Below, in pieces: positions 56,620 to 64,000 of a stretch of 64,000 bases of DNA (position 1 is the stretch's first letter; each line of letters opens with the position of its first letter). The DNA lies in contig JAQCLE010000009.1 of NCBI GenBank assembly GCA_027592755.1, forward strand, positions 1 to 64,000, written 5' to 3'. Below the pieces are notes generated by a model. That model did no database searches. It was given only the letters and a program-made list of their open reading frames with translations, and was not told the DNA's origin. The DNA is from Bacteroidota bacterium. GTDB taxonomy: Bacteria; Bacteroidota; Bacteroidia; Cytophagales; Cyclobacteriaceae. The position numbers and the translations under genes were made by a program.

Positions 56620-58297
56620 TAATAATCAGGATCAAGACCCAGACGGTCTTTCAACTTTAGCAATACGGGATTGCGCTTTGCCATGTCATTGAACTTGTCC
56701 ATATCGGTGTACAGATTTTCTTCCTCCACTTTTTCGGCCAATACATGGCTGATTAAAATTTTAGAATTGCGCAGCTCTTTTCGCAGGTAGCTAACAATTT
56801 CTTCCTCAAGCTTTTTAAACACATTAATCTCAACGCCATTTTTCACACTGATTTCAAGGACATGATTTTCCTTCAACACGGGTTTTTTTCTTAAAATCAT
56901 TGCTTCATGATCAGCCAGGATTCCCTTCTTCTTTTCAAAGTACTCATCCCATTTCTCAAATAACACTGCTTCTGTAAAAGCATTTTCGGGCAGTTCCGCC
57001 TCGTCTGCGGCCCTTTCGGTCTTTTCGATTTCTTCCGGAAGTTCAATTTTCAGACTTGGTGTATTTTTTGGCGTTTGTCCTTCCTTTTTTGGAGTTCGGG
57101 TAGATACTTGAGGAGAAACCGGTGGTGGAGCAGGGGGTTCCTGAGGTTTTTCTTTAGCTTTTTCAGGCAGGGGTGAACTCAGCTGACTTTTTTTTTTACT
57201 TCTTCGCCATTTGGTAAAGCCTGTGCAAGGGTGATCGCTGAGTTTAGATGGGCAAGTTTCAACAAGGCCAACTCCACTTGCAATCGCTGGTTCTTGCTGG
57301 TTTTGTAATTGATGTCACATAGGTTGAGAATGTTCAATCCCGACAGCAGGAATGACACGGGGGCTTTTGCCGCCTGCTCTGCATATTTTTTCTTTACTGA
57401 ATCTGCTGCGGTGAGTAGGGGGATTGTAACAGCATCCTGGCAGACAAGCAGATCGCGTAAATGCTCACTCAGGCCAACTATAAAATTATGCCCGTCAAAA
57501 CCATCTCTCAGGATTTCATCAAAAATCAGGAGGGATTGAGAGGTGTCTTCATTAAGCAGGTAGTCGGTAATTCGGAAATAATAATCATGGTCAAGGATGT
57601 GCAGGTTACTGATCGTATCCTTGTACGTAACCTTGTGGTCCGACGAAAAAGTAACGATCAAATCAAAAATAGAAAGCGCATCCCGCATGGCGCCGTCCGC
57701 TTTTTGAGCAATTAGATGGAGCGCCTCCTCTTCCATTTCAATTCCTTCCTTTTCAGCTATTGTTTTTAACTGGTCTGTAATGTCGGAAATCTCAATTCGG
57801 TTGAAATCATATATCTGGCACCGCGACAGAATGGTTGGAATTACCTTGTGTTTTTCTGTGGTGGCCAGGATGAAAATGGCATAAGAAGGTGGTTCTTCCA
57901 GTGTTTTCAGGAATGCGTTGAAAGCCTGATTTGACAGCATATGAACCTCATCTATGATATAGACTTTGTACTTGCCCTGCTGAGGAGGATACCTCACCTG
58001 GTCTATCAGGTTGCGGATATCATCCACGGAATTATTGGAGGCGGCATCTAGTTCATAAATATTAAGCGAAACAAGGTTTTCGAGGTGCCCCGTTGCTTCG
58101 AAGTTGTTGATAAGCCGGGCCAGGATTCTTGCACAGGTTGTTTTACCTACCCCCCGGGGGCCACAAAACAACAGCGCCTGCGCCAGTTGATTGTTATCAA
58201 TCGCGTTTTTCAGCGTGGTGGTAATATGCTCCTGTCCTATGACCTCTTCAAAGTCTTTGGGCCGGTATTTCCTCGCTGAAACAACAAAATTATCCAT
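56619..58297 (-). CDS. dnaX: DNA polymerase III subunit gamma/tau, with A9 frameshift between gamma and tau
   Basis: The zero frame (58297-57179) encodes 372 residues with Walker A FCGPRGVGKTTCARIL, DEVHMLSNQAFNAFLKTLEE and the SRC motif, that is, domains I-III. It ends KKKVS-stop straight after A9 (57188-57196 on the minus strand). The -1 frame continues SQLSSPLPEKAKEKP, a Pro/Lys/Glu-rich linker, then a helical tail (FEKWDEYFEKKKGILADHE, ending DRLGLDPDY), which is the tau-specific part. Full tau would have 559 residues. A hairpin (AGCT..TTCA with TGAA..AGCT) starts three bases after the run. Slippage on A9 in transcription or translation would give both products, as known for Thermus and E. 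coli dnaX. No zinc cysteines are present in domain I, as I recall for the lineage. A10 in the true sequence would give one continuous frame. Confidence 0.9.
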
Positions 58298-58352
58298 TTC
58301 CGAAAGTTAAAAAGGTTTGACGGGTTTTGGAGGTTTTAGAGATGGAATGTTA

Positions 58353-58621
58353 TCAATTGGGAAAAGAATTATAGATATCTTTTCGATGCATGAACCTTGA
58401 AAACGTGACCAGATCATTTTCTTTGTAAAACCCAAGTCTGTATTCACCTACCCGTATCCTAAAGGCGGACTTGTGACCTTCATCTTTTTCACATTGGCAA
58501 TTCTATTGATATTGCTGGCTGATTTTACTTCCTCAATTATTGAAATCACCCTGGTTTTTGTCATCGCTCGTTTGAGCCTTTTTAAATCCCAGAGAAAAGA
58601 GGCTTCATATTTAACCTTCAT
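58353..58621 (-). pseudogene. RelE/ParE-type toxin, frameshifted
   Basis: The first frame reads MKVKYEASFLWDLKRLKR and VISIIEEVKSASNINRIANV, the start of a RelE/ParE toxin. It is cut short after KKMK. The other frame continues RIRVGEYRLGFYKENDLVTF and SRFMHRKDIYNSFPN, the normal C-terminal beta strands and active region. One extra G at 58477-58478 (GG to GGG on the coding strand) restores KKMKGHKSAFRIRVGEYRLG over 89 residues. The toxin is therefore inactive unless the base is a sequencing error. It starts 10 bases after the antitoxin stop codon, in normal antitoxin-toxin order. Confidence 0.8.
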
Positions 58622-58631
58622 CCAGGCAGAA

Positions 58632-58829
58632 TTAGCTTTGCAAGGCTTTCATGACCTCTTCTTCACTTACAAATTCATTCTTCCGGGATTCCTCCATACA
58701 CTTGAGTAGGGCCAGGTCCTCACGATCCTGGTCCTGGTAAATGGATACTTTCAATCCCATTTTTTCAGCCATTTCACGTAGCTTTTTGATTTCACTCTTT
58801 TTATCTGACGTTATAACTAAGCTTTGCAT
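58632..58829 (-). CDS. small antitoxin-like protein upstream of the RelE-type toxin
   Basis: The 65-residue protein reads MQSLVITSDKKSEIKKLREM then a helical charged tail ending VSEEEVMKALQS. This layout (short beta strand, then helices) is common among Bacteroidota antitoxins paired with RelE-type toxins. The gene precedes the toxin by 10 bases. Its own promoter element (TAACTTTG at 58875-58882) lies about 45 bases upstream. The family is not one I can name. The toxin being broken, the antitoxin may be kept without a partner. Confidence 0.7.
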   Translation of the reverse strand: MQSLVITSDKKSEIKKLREMAEKMGLKVSIYQDQDREDLALLKCMEESRKNEFVSEEEVMKALQS

Positions 58830-58874
58830 CTTGTTTTTTATAAAGGGAGTATAAATCTAGCTATTTCTGATTCT

Positions 58875-58882
58875 CAAAGTTA
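58875..58882 (-). promoter_or_regulatory. -7 element of the antitoxin gene
   Basis: On the minus strand TAACTTTG matches TAnnTTTG. Transcription would start near 58868, leaving a leader of about 40 bases before the antitoxin ATG at 58829. No -33 TTTG is evident at the usual spacing, and no clear operator repeat is seen around it. Confidence 0.45.
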
Positions 58883-59054
58883 ATAAACTTGCACTGTCAT
58901 TTTCCTGACGAAGAGCTATGAATTCTAAACATGAGAACATTAGGTCAGTCCGGTCGCTACAAAAGCTTCCAATCTAAGCTTGAGCGTCATCACATTTTCC
59001 TGCGCAAAATTATTTCCGTATTTTTATTTCAACCTTCAATTCAAGTAGAAACAT

Positions 59055-59260
59055 ATGCCCTGTAGAGTTGGAATTACCACCAACCCAGTCAATCTCAAAG
59101 CAGACTGGGAAACCAAAGTTGTTCAATTAACAGCAAAAAAAAGGCCCGGGAACACGAAGACCGCTACGCTGAAAGGTATGACTGCCAGGCATCGCATAGC
59201 GGGGCTGAGGCTAATGGTCCGTGGCATGTCTATCGGTTTGAGTATTTGAGGAAGAAGTAA
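59055..59260 (+). pseudogene. small conserved hypothetical protein, frameshifted at A8
   Basis: The first frame starts MPCRVGITTNPVNLKADWET, typical of a small family of about 70-80 residues of unknown function with a conserved MPCRVGITT start. It runs off frame at an A8 run (59135-59142). The other frame then gives KAREHEDRYAERYDCQASHS and GPWHVYRFEYLRKK, which matches the family end (a Y-x-C-x-A/S-H pattern and WxVYxFxY). One more A joins them into 68 residues. The middle appears about nine residues shorter than I would expect, so a second deletion is possible. It lies in the gap right of the antitoxin gene. Confidence 0.55.
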
Positions 59261-59274
59261 TTTAACGAGGTTAT

Positions 59275-59433
59275 TCAATCCTGCTTTGGCAACCTCCCTG
59301 CCGCTTTCAATGCGTTATTGATAATAAATTCCAACTGGCCATTGGTACTCCTAAAATCATCGGCTGCCCATTTTTCCAATGCCTTTAAAGTCGATTCGTC
59401 TACCCTGAGGACGAAGGGTTTCTTTTTTGCCAT
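59275..59433 (-). CDS. Arc-family ribbon-helix-helix DNA-binding protein
   Basis: This 52-residue gene was found by reading the minus strand. It encodes MAKKKPFVLRVDESTLKALE then KWAADDFRSTNGQLEFIINN and ends RLPKQD. That is the Arc/MetJ ribbon-helix-helix pattern: one beta strand (PFVLRVD) for DNA contact and two helices. It starts one base after the stop codon of the upstream gene (59435), so it is cotranscribed with it. With the SPFH gene it makes a three-gene group seen in other bacteria. It could autoregulate the operon or bind the other products. Confidence 0.85.
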   Translation of the reverse strand: MAKKKPFVLRVDESTLKALEKWAADDFRSTNGQLEFIINNALKAAGRLPKQD

Positions 59434-59434
59434 G

Positions 59435-59974
59435 CTATTGCATTTGCCAGTTTTCTTTCAGTTTGTCGATTGCGCCATTCAATTCTTTTGGCTGTTGTGT
59501 GCCAATCAATAACTTTTTACCATTCTGAAATACTATCTGCAGGCCCCATGACCCTTTGATATTATAGGCCCTGTTTCCTGAGAAGGTTCTCCGATGACCC
59601 CAGCCACCGAATTCAAGTATGGCGTTATATTTTCTCACAACAACTTCTTTGACATCACTCTTTTCAAGTGTTTTGTAGTTGCTGAAATAGGGGAAGAACT
59701 TGTAACGAATACTTCCTTCGTCAACCTGAAGAACAAGTTCATGCAGGTGTAAAAGGATGAAAATCCCTAGTAGAATTGCAAAAATGATCACAGAAGTAAT
59801 AATTAATGTGCTATCTGACATTGGCCGGCCTCCCCATGGTTCGCTAATAATTAACTGTGTATAAAGTCCTTTCCCAAATAGTCCTACAATTGGACAGAAA
59901 ACAGCGATCAATAGATACCACGACCAGGTATACCTGAATGTCTGAACTTCTTCAAATAGGACTTTTCCTTTCAT
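59435..59974 (-). CDS. membrane protein, DUF6141-like
   Basis: The 179-residue protein has two membrane segments (about 17-40, SWYLLIAVFCPIVGLFG; and 55-78, LIITSVIIFAILLGIFILLHL) followed by a PH-like beta-rich domain. Characteristic strings are YKTLEKSDVKEVVVRKY, FGGWGHRRTFSGNRAYNIKG and KKLLIGTQQPKELNGAI. I take it to be DUF6141-like; the match is from memory. It lies between the SPFH gene (3 bases upstream) and the Arc gene, forming one operon. Function unknown, probably tied to the SPFH membrane protein. Confidence 0.75.
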   Translation of the reverse strand: MKGKVLFEEVQTFRYTWSWYLLIAVFCPIVGLFGKGLYTQLIISEPWGGRPMSDSTLIITSVIIFAILLGIFILLHLHELVLQVDEGSIRYKFFPYFSNYKTLEKSDVKEVVVRKYNAILEFGGWGHRRTFSGNRAYNIKGSWGLQIVFQNGKKLLIGTQQPKELNGAIDKLKENWQMQ

Positions 59975-59977
59975 TTC

Positions 59978-60826
59978 TTAATTGTATAATGTCCCTGAAT
60001 TAACAACAGGAGTCACGTCTTTGTCAGCACAGAGCACAACCATTAAATTACTGACCATTGCGGCTTTCCTTTCCTCGTCCAGCTCAATGATGTTTTTCTT
60101 GCTGAGTTCATCAAGCGCCATATCGACCATGCTTACAGCTCCTTCTACAATCTTATGCCGGGCGGCTACGATGGCTGTTGCCTGCTGTCTACGAAGCATG
60201 GCGCTGGCAATTTCTTCTGCATAAGCCAGGTACCCTATTCTGGCCTCCAATATCTCTATTCCGGCAATATGAAGTCGGTCCTCCACTTCTTTTTCCAGGG
60301 CCTCATTCACTTCATCAAGACCAGACCTTAGGGTCATCTCTTTTTGTTCGTCATCAAAATTATCATAAGGATATCGGGCTGCCATTTTTCTTACTGCCGC
60401 ATCAGTCTGTACACGAACAAAATTTTCATAATTGGATCAAATCAACTTTTAGCGAGAGGTATCCTTTACCCGCCACACCAGGATGACCGAAATCATAATG
60501 GGATTCCCGATTTTATCATTGACCTTGACCCGCTCACTGTCAAAATTCCTCGCTCTCAGTGAAATGGACTTTTTGTAATAGAAGGGGTTCGCCCAAAAGA
60601 AACCGTTGGATTTTATGGTACCCTTGTATTTTCCGAAAAGCGTCAAAACCCTTGAACCATTGGGGCAAACAAAGAAAAACCCCGGGAGAATAAACAGAAA
60701 AGCTATAAGTGGTACTACACCTATTCCAGTTCTAATTGTTAAAATTGTTACAGCCAGGAAAACCACCTCAACTACTAACATAATATAGGCGGAGATCGGC
60801 TTATTTATTGTTTCTTTCGAGTTCAT
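59978..60826 (-). pseudogene. SPFH/Band 7 domain protein, interrupted by a short frame excursion
   Basis: Two segments in the same frame belong to one SPFH protein. The first (60826-60449) has two membrane segments near the N-terminus and the SPFH strands GFFWANPFYYKKSISLRARN and NPIMISVILVWRVKDTSR. The second (from 60427 on) has NYENFVRVQTDAAVRKMAAR, LRSGLDEVNEALEKEVEDRL, LRRQQATAIVAARHKIVEG. Between them stand TAA (60449-60451) and TGA (60437-60439). Reading this small stretch in another phase removes both stops (LKVDLIQ), so one deletion and one compensating insertion explain it. It is the first gene of the SPFH/membrane-protein/Arc operon. SPFH proteins organise membrane microdomains. Confidence 0.7.
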
Positions 60827-61122
60827 AGACTTTTTTTTAAGTGATATTATAATAATATCATTTTGATATACGTATGAGGAGTCAAAAGGTTAGGAAAAAA
60901 AACAGGGTCATCACCAGTACGCCATTCCTAACGACGTGCCGTGAAGATCAGGAATCTTATTTAATCTTATTTTAGAAGCCTTTGAAGATTAGGAGTACGA
61001 TTGGCGATTTTAAATGCTTACTGTAAAGCTGATAAGGGATTTGAAAATGCTATCAATATTATTAGTGGAACCTCTTATTTAACATAATAAAAAAATTATA
61101 TAGCGCCCATGTGGAATTAGAA

Positions 61123-61371
61123 TTAGTCAACGTGTTTGTCAAACCAGGTTTTGAGGCGTTTCTTTAAAAACATGCGACCATAATCTGTCTTGAAATACTT
61201 CAAATCTTATGGCATCCTCGCCAAGGCGCTCAGGTAAATAGCACATTATGTAATGCCTGGAGGACAAACCATATTTGGCGGTGAGTTCAGGCAAGGCCGA
61301 ATTCTGATGGGTTCACCTTTGTTCTCGAAATATCTATTGCTTTGTTTGTTATTTTTATCTGAAGCATTCAT
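61123..61371 (-). pseudogene. degenerate minus-strand coding remnant
   Basis: I do not recognise the family. From ATG 61371 the sequence reads MNASDKNNKQSNRYFENKGE. A different phase then gives LPELTAKYGLSSRHYIMCYL and PERLGEDAI, and a third phase KYFKTDYGRMFLKKRLKTWF ending DKHVD. All three look protein-like in succession, which suggests one small gene of about 80 residues with two frame breaks. The LTAKYGLSSRHYI part could be a helix-turn-helix. The start lies 15 bases from the divergent caspase gene. The 296 bases to its left (60827-61122) hold nothing I can identify. Confidence 0.3.
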
Positions 61372-61386
61372 ATTTAAAGGTTAATT

Positions 61387-63795
61387 ATGAAGCACTTAGG
61401 CGCTGTTTTTCTGATCTTATTATTAGTGCTATTTGTATATCCATCATGTACCAGGGCGCAGGAAGTAGATGAAACCCGATTGGAGTTTTTTGATAAACAA
61501 CTTGTATCCCTTCAGGTAGGAATGACTGTCTCCCAGGATCGCCGGTATGCCGCCTTCCTTTTTGAAAATAAAACCCTGAGAATATTTGATCTTACCATCT
61601 CCAAATTTGTCAGGGAATTACCGCTGGAATATGAGGAAATAGCTGAAATCAGGTACGCACGAGATGGCCTTCATCTCATTGTGATAGAAACTACCGGATT
61701 CCGGGTCATTGATTTGCAAACTGGAGAGGTGAAAATGACCAAATCCTATGAGAATAAACTCAATATAGCTGATGTATCACCCGTGGATGATGTTTTTGCA
61801 ATTGGAACCAAGAGGGAGCTGGATATCTTTGATCTTACGACTTTTTCCAAAATACATTCCATTCCGGTTGAAAACGATGTTTTCGCCTTGTCCTTTCATC
61901 CTACCAGAAGTGAACTGCTTTACTATCCCCAGATAGGCCTGACGAAAATATTTAGTAAGAAAAATTCATCATTCATTTTTGATTATAACAATGGGGAAAA
62001 GGTCACTACGCTTGAAAAAGTAATGATGGCAAGCTATGATGCCACCGGTGAGCATGTGATTGGTTATTATGTAAACATCGCCGGCTATTATTTCTTTCAC
62101 TACAAACCCGGTACGGATATGAGTCGTAGCTGGGTCTTTAAAGCATACACGAATGCAACTAGAAGGCAGAAAGAAAACAGAGGTGGCCTTGATTTTTTTA
62201 CTAAAATCCTGCATCATGGCGACAAGGTGATCGGCTCAGGGGGCTACAGAGGTTTTAGTGTATTTCAAATCGGTGGAGGAGAGGTATTTACCACAAAAAC
62301 AACCACGCGGGACCGGGGACAAAGTCGCCTGGGGATGACGAGCAATTTTTATGTTCACAGTCAGTATGCCATTAGTGATGATAAAGTACTGATCAACGCT
62401 TATGGGGACAATATCAACCAGATCTATAGTGTAAGCCAAAACAAAATTGTTGGCAATATCTTCACCGATGGTGACGCAGATTATGCCGTGGTCTCACGCG
62501 ACGGTCGTTTTGATGGATCATCCAAGGCTTCGGAAAAACTTTACTGGACCTCACGAAAATCCTCCAGGAAAACCCCCGTATCCAGTACGTTTGAAAGAGG
62601 TTTTACCCCTGGGTTATTACTCCAGTTGTTGGACAGCAATGAAGTACTTGCAGATTTTGATATCGACGCCGAGATTGATCAGGTTCCGGCTATAGCCTTC
62701 AGCACATTTAATGGTTCACCTATCAAAAAAAGTGCGAATGTGGATGTAATACCTGAATTCAGCAGCAGTCAGAAACTGGTGACTTTTGACATTTCTATTA
62801 CCGAAAATTTTGAAAATGTTGAGCAGCTTAAATTATTTCAAAACCGCAAGCTAATCGCCCTGGAAGAAAATCCTTCAAAGAACACCTCTTTCAGTGCAAG
62901 TCTGACCAGTTCATTCGGAAGTCAAAACTATTTTTATGTGGTGGCCACTTCAAAATCAGGAATTGACTCGGAAAAACAAAAACTCGTGGTCAACTATTCG
63001 GGGCTGACTGATTCAAAACCTCGTCTTTTCCTTGTTACCGTGGGCATCAATGAATACCGTAATCCAAAATACAACCTCAATTACGCCGTAGCGGATGCCG
63101 ATGCCTTTAAAACCTCATTAGCCCGGGGCGCCAGCTCATTGTTTGATGGGATCCGACATATCGATGTGCGCAATGACAAATTCACAAAAGCAGGACTTAT
63201 GGTTGCAATGGACCAGGTACAGCGAGAGGCCAGGGAACAGGATATGTTCATATTTTACTATGCTGGGCATGGGGTCATGTCAGAGGGAACGGAACGTAAA
63301 ATCGAGTTTTTCATTGCACCCTATGATGTGACCCAACTTTACGGAAAAGATGATCTTTTATATGAAAAAGCCATCTCCGCAGGAGAGATCGAAGAGGCTT
63401 CAAGAAAAATAAATGCACAAAAACAGGTGTTCATTCTGGATGCCTGTCAGTCGGCCGGGGCCCTGGATGCTGTTGCCCGACGGGGGGCCGCTGAAGACCA
63501 GGCCATTGCGAAACTGGCACGAAGTACGGGTACATTCTGGATAACAGCCACAGGTTCAGACCAGTTTGCAACGGAATTTGAGTCGCTTGGTCATGGCATT
63601 TTCACCTATTCGTTAATTGAAGCCCTAAGTGGCAAAACCGACGGAGCCAATCCCGATAAAAGTATTACCGTCCGGGAGCTGACTACTTATATCGAGGCCC
63701 GTGTCCCGGAATTATCGGAAGAGTTCAAGGGTAAGTTGCAGTTTCCCTCCAGTTACTCTTTTGGCAATGACTTTCCTCTCGTGGTGTACGAGTAG
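61387..63795 (+). CDS. exported caspase-family (C14) protease with N-terminal beta-propeller
   Basis: A signal peptide (LLLVLFVYPSCTRAQ) precedes a WD40-like propeller of about 340 residues (LRIFDLTISKFVREL, FRVIDLQTGEVKM, LDIFDLTTFSKIHS). A linker of Ig-like strands follows. The C-terminal caspase domain has LFLVTVGINEYRN, the catalytic His628 in YYAGHG and the catalytic Cys687 in ILDACQSAGAL, both in the correct context, and it ends YSFGNDFPLVVYE. With 802 aa it is a periplasmic or surface protein by its signal. The propeller may sense a ligand and trigger the protease. No activating partner is evident nearby. Start ATG 61387. Confidence 0.92.
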   Translation: MKHLGAVFLILLLVLFVYPSCTRAQEVDETRLEFFDKQLVSLQVGMTVSQDRRYAAFLFENKTLRIFDLTISKFVRELPLEYEEIAEIRYARDGLHLIVIETTGFRVIDLQTGEVKMTKSYENKLNIADVSPVDDVFAIGTKRELDIFDLTTFSKIHSIPVENDVFALSFHPTRSELLYYPQIGLTKIFSKKNSSFIFDYNNGEKVTTLEKVMMASYDATGEHVIGYYVNIAGYYFFHYKPGTDMSRSWVFKAYTNATRRQKENRGGLDFFTKILHHGDKVIGSGGYRGFSVFQIGGGEVFTTKTTTRDRGQSRLGMTSNFYVHSQYAISDDKVLINAYGDNINQIYSVSQNKIVGNIFTDGDADYAVVSRDGRFDGSSKASEKLYWTSRKSSRKTPVSSTFERGFTPGLLLQLLDSNEVLADFDIDAEIDQVPAIAFSTFNGSPIKKSANVDVIPEFSSSQKLVTFDISITENFENVEQLKLFQNRKLIALEENPSKNTSFSASLTSSFGSQNYFYVVATSKSGIDSEKQKLVVNYSGLTDSKPRLFLVTVGINEYRNPKYNLNYAVADADAFKTSLARGASSLFDGIRHIDVRNDKFTKAGLMVAMDQVQREAREQDMFIFYYAGHGVMSEGTERKIEFFIAPYDVTQLYGKDDLLYEKAISAGEIEEASRKINAQKQVFILDACQSAGALDAVARRGAAEDQAIAKLARSTGTFWITATGSDQFATEFESLGHGIFTYSLIEALSGKTDGANPDKSITVRELTTYIEARVPELSEEFKGKLQFPSSYSFGNDFPLVVYE

Positions 63796-63809
63796 GAAGC
63801 CACTGGGCT

Positions 63810-63838
63810 TTTACTTTTTACATTGATGAAAAAGTAAA
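63810..63838. repeat. 10-bp perfect inverted repeat (TTTACTTTTT/AAAAAGTAAA)
   Basis: TTTACTTTTT (63810-63819) and AAAAAGTAAA (63829-63838) flank a nine-base loop ACATTGATG. It lies 14 bases after the caspase stop codon. I remember near-identical sequences scattered in many Bacteroidota genomes. It lacks a T-tail in the plus direction, so it is not a standard terminator. The remaining 160 bases of the window hold nothing recognisable. Confidence 0.5.
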
Positions 63839-64000
63839 CAAAAAATATTCAGAATATTGACTTCGACCAGAAGCCAACGCATTCATAGTTGCCCACATTT
63901 TGTTCCACCTGCTGTAGCTGAAGAAATAGCTGGCTCTTTAGGCCTACTGTTAAAAATGTCAAAAGAAAGCTCGGATGTACCATGAAATGAAGGGAGTGCG

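Noticed and set aside
58473-58709. 78-codon plus-strand frame over the toxin and antitoxin genes
   Set aside because: It is antisense to the antitoxin and RelE-type toxin, which have family-like sequence on the minus strand.
61387-63795. Cytoplasmic caspase-based anti-phage system
   Set aside because: The caspase has a signal peptide and no sensor, CHAT or effector partner gene lies next to it in an operon.
1-64000. CRISPR arrays, tRNA and rRNA genes, intact insertion sequences
   Set aside because: I looked for regularly spaced repeats, tRNA T-loop and acceptor patterns, and transposase motifs and found none.

Overview
The window looks like chromosomal DNA of a free-living, probably marine Bacteroidota of the Cytophagales type. 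The evidence is type IX secretion genes (porQ, a PorE-like OmpA protein, remains of a large adhesin/OmpA locus), Bacteroidota promoter elements (TAnnTTTG, for example before rpmE2, rlmN, prfA and carB), near absence of Shine-Dalgarno sequences, an AccD without zinc-ribbon cysteines, a CarB without its C-terminal allosteric domain, and many exported lipoproteins. I saw no tRNA, rRNA, CRISPR array, phage or intact insertion sequence. The genus cannot be fixed from the sequence alone.

Layout. 0.2-13 kb: helical protein of unknown role, MsbA-like ABC exporter, broken Wzi/RemB-like outer-membrane protein, rpmE2, holB-hemC, small membrane protein, comM, TRAP transporter permeases (dctQ-dctM), rlmN. 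13-20 kb: damaged stretch with a 5'-truncated OmpA/PD40 gene abutting a 3'-truncated exported protein, a gamma-glutamyltransferase with two nonsense codons, and an esterase cut 15 codons short. 20-24 kb: thioredoxin-fold lipoprotein, WG-repeat protein, YjbQ protein and a sigma-factor relic. 24-30 kb: same-strand accessory carbohydrate cluster (glycoside-hydrolase-like lipoprotein, Gfo/Idh/MocA oxidoreductase, TIM-barrel isomerase, sulfatase). 30-38.8 kb: beta-helix lipoprotein, prfA, accD, DUF4834, carB, amidohydrolase, frameshifted DUF2461. 38.9-47.2 kb: Na+/solute symporter, thioredoxin-TPR, FkbM methyltransferase, DinB, polysaccharide deacetylase, RraA-like and enolase-superfamily enzymes, then an esterase relic. 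47.3-58.3 kb: lon-porQ-hslU, PorE-like protein, GH29 alpha-L-fucosidase, DUF2520, dnaX. 58.3-64 kb: antitoxin with a frameshifted RelE-type toxin, a frameshifted small gene, an SPFH/membrane-protein/Arc triad and an exported beta-propeller-caspase.

Two themes stand out. First, dnaX is split at an A9 run exactly where the gamma product would end, which suggests programmed slippage giving gamma and tau. Second, the window has an unusual density of broken genes. In six of them (including dnaX) adding one base restores the family sequence, and four of the six sites are homopolymer runs. So either the genome is decaying or the assembly has homopolymer errors, and the second option also bears on dnaX. 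The nonsense codons in ggt and the esterase and the deletion at 14.58 kb do not fit simple homopolymer error. The best candidates for a poorly described system are the SPFH/membrane-protein/Arc triad at 59.3-60.8 kb and the sulfatase cluster at 24-30 kb.
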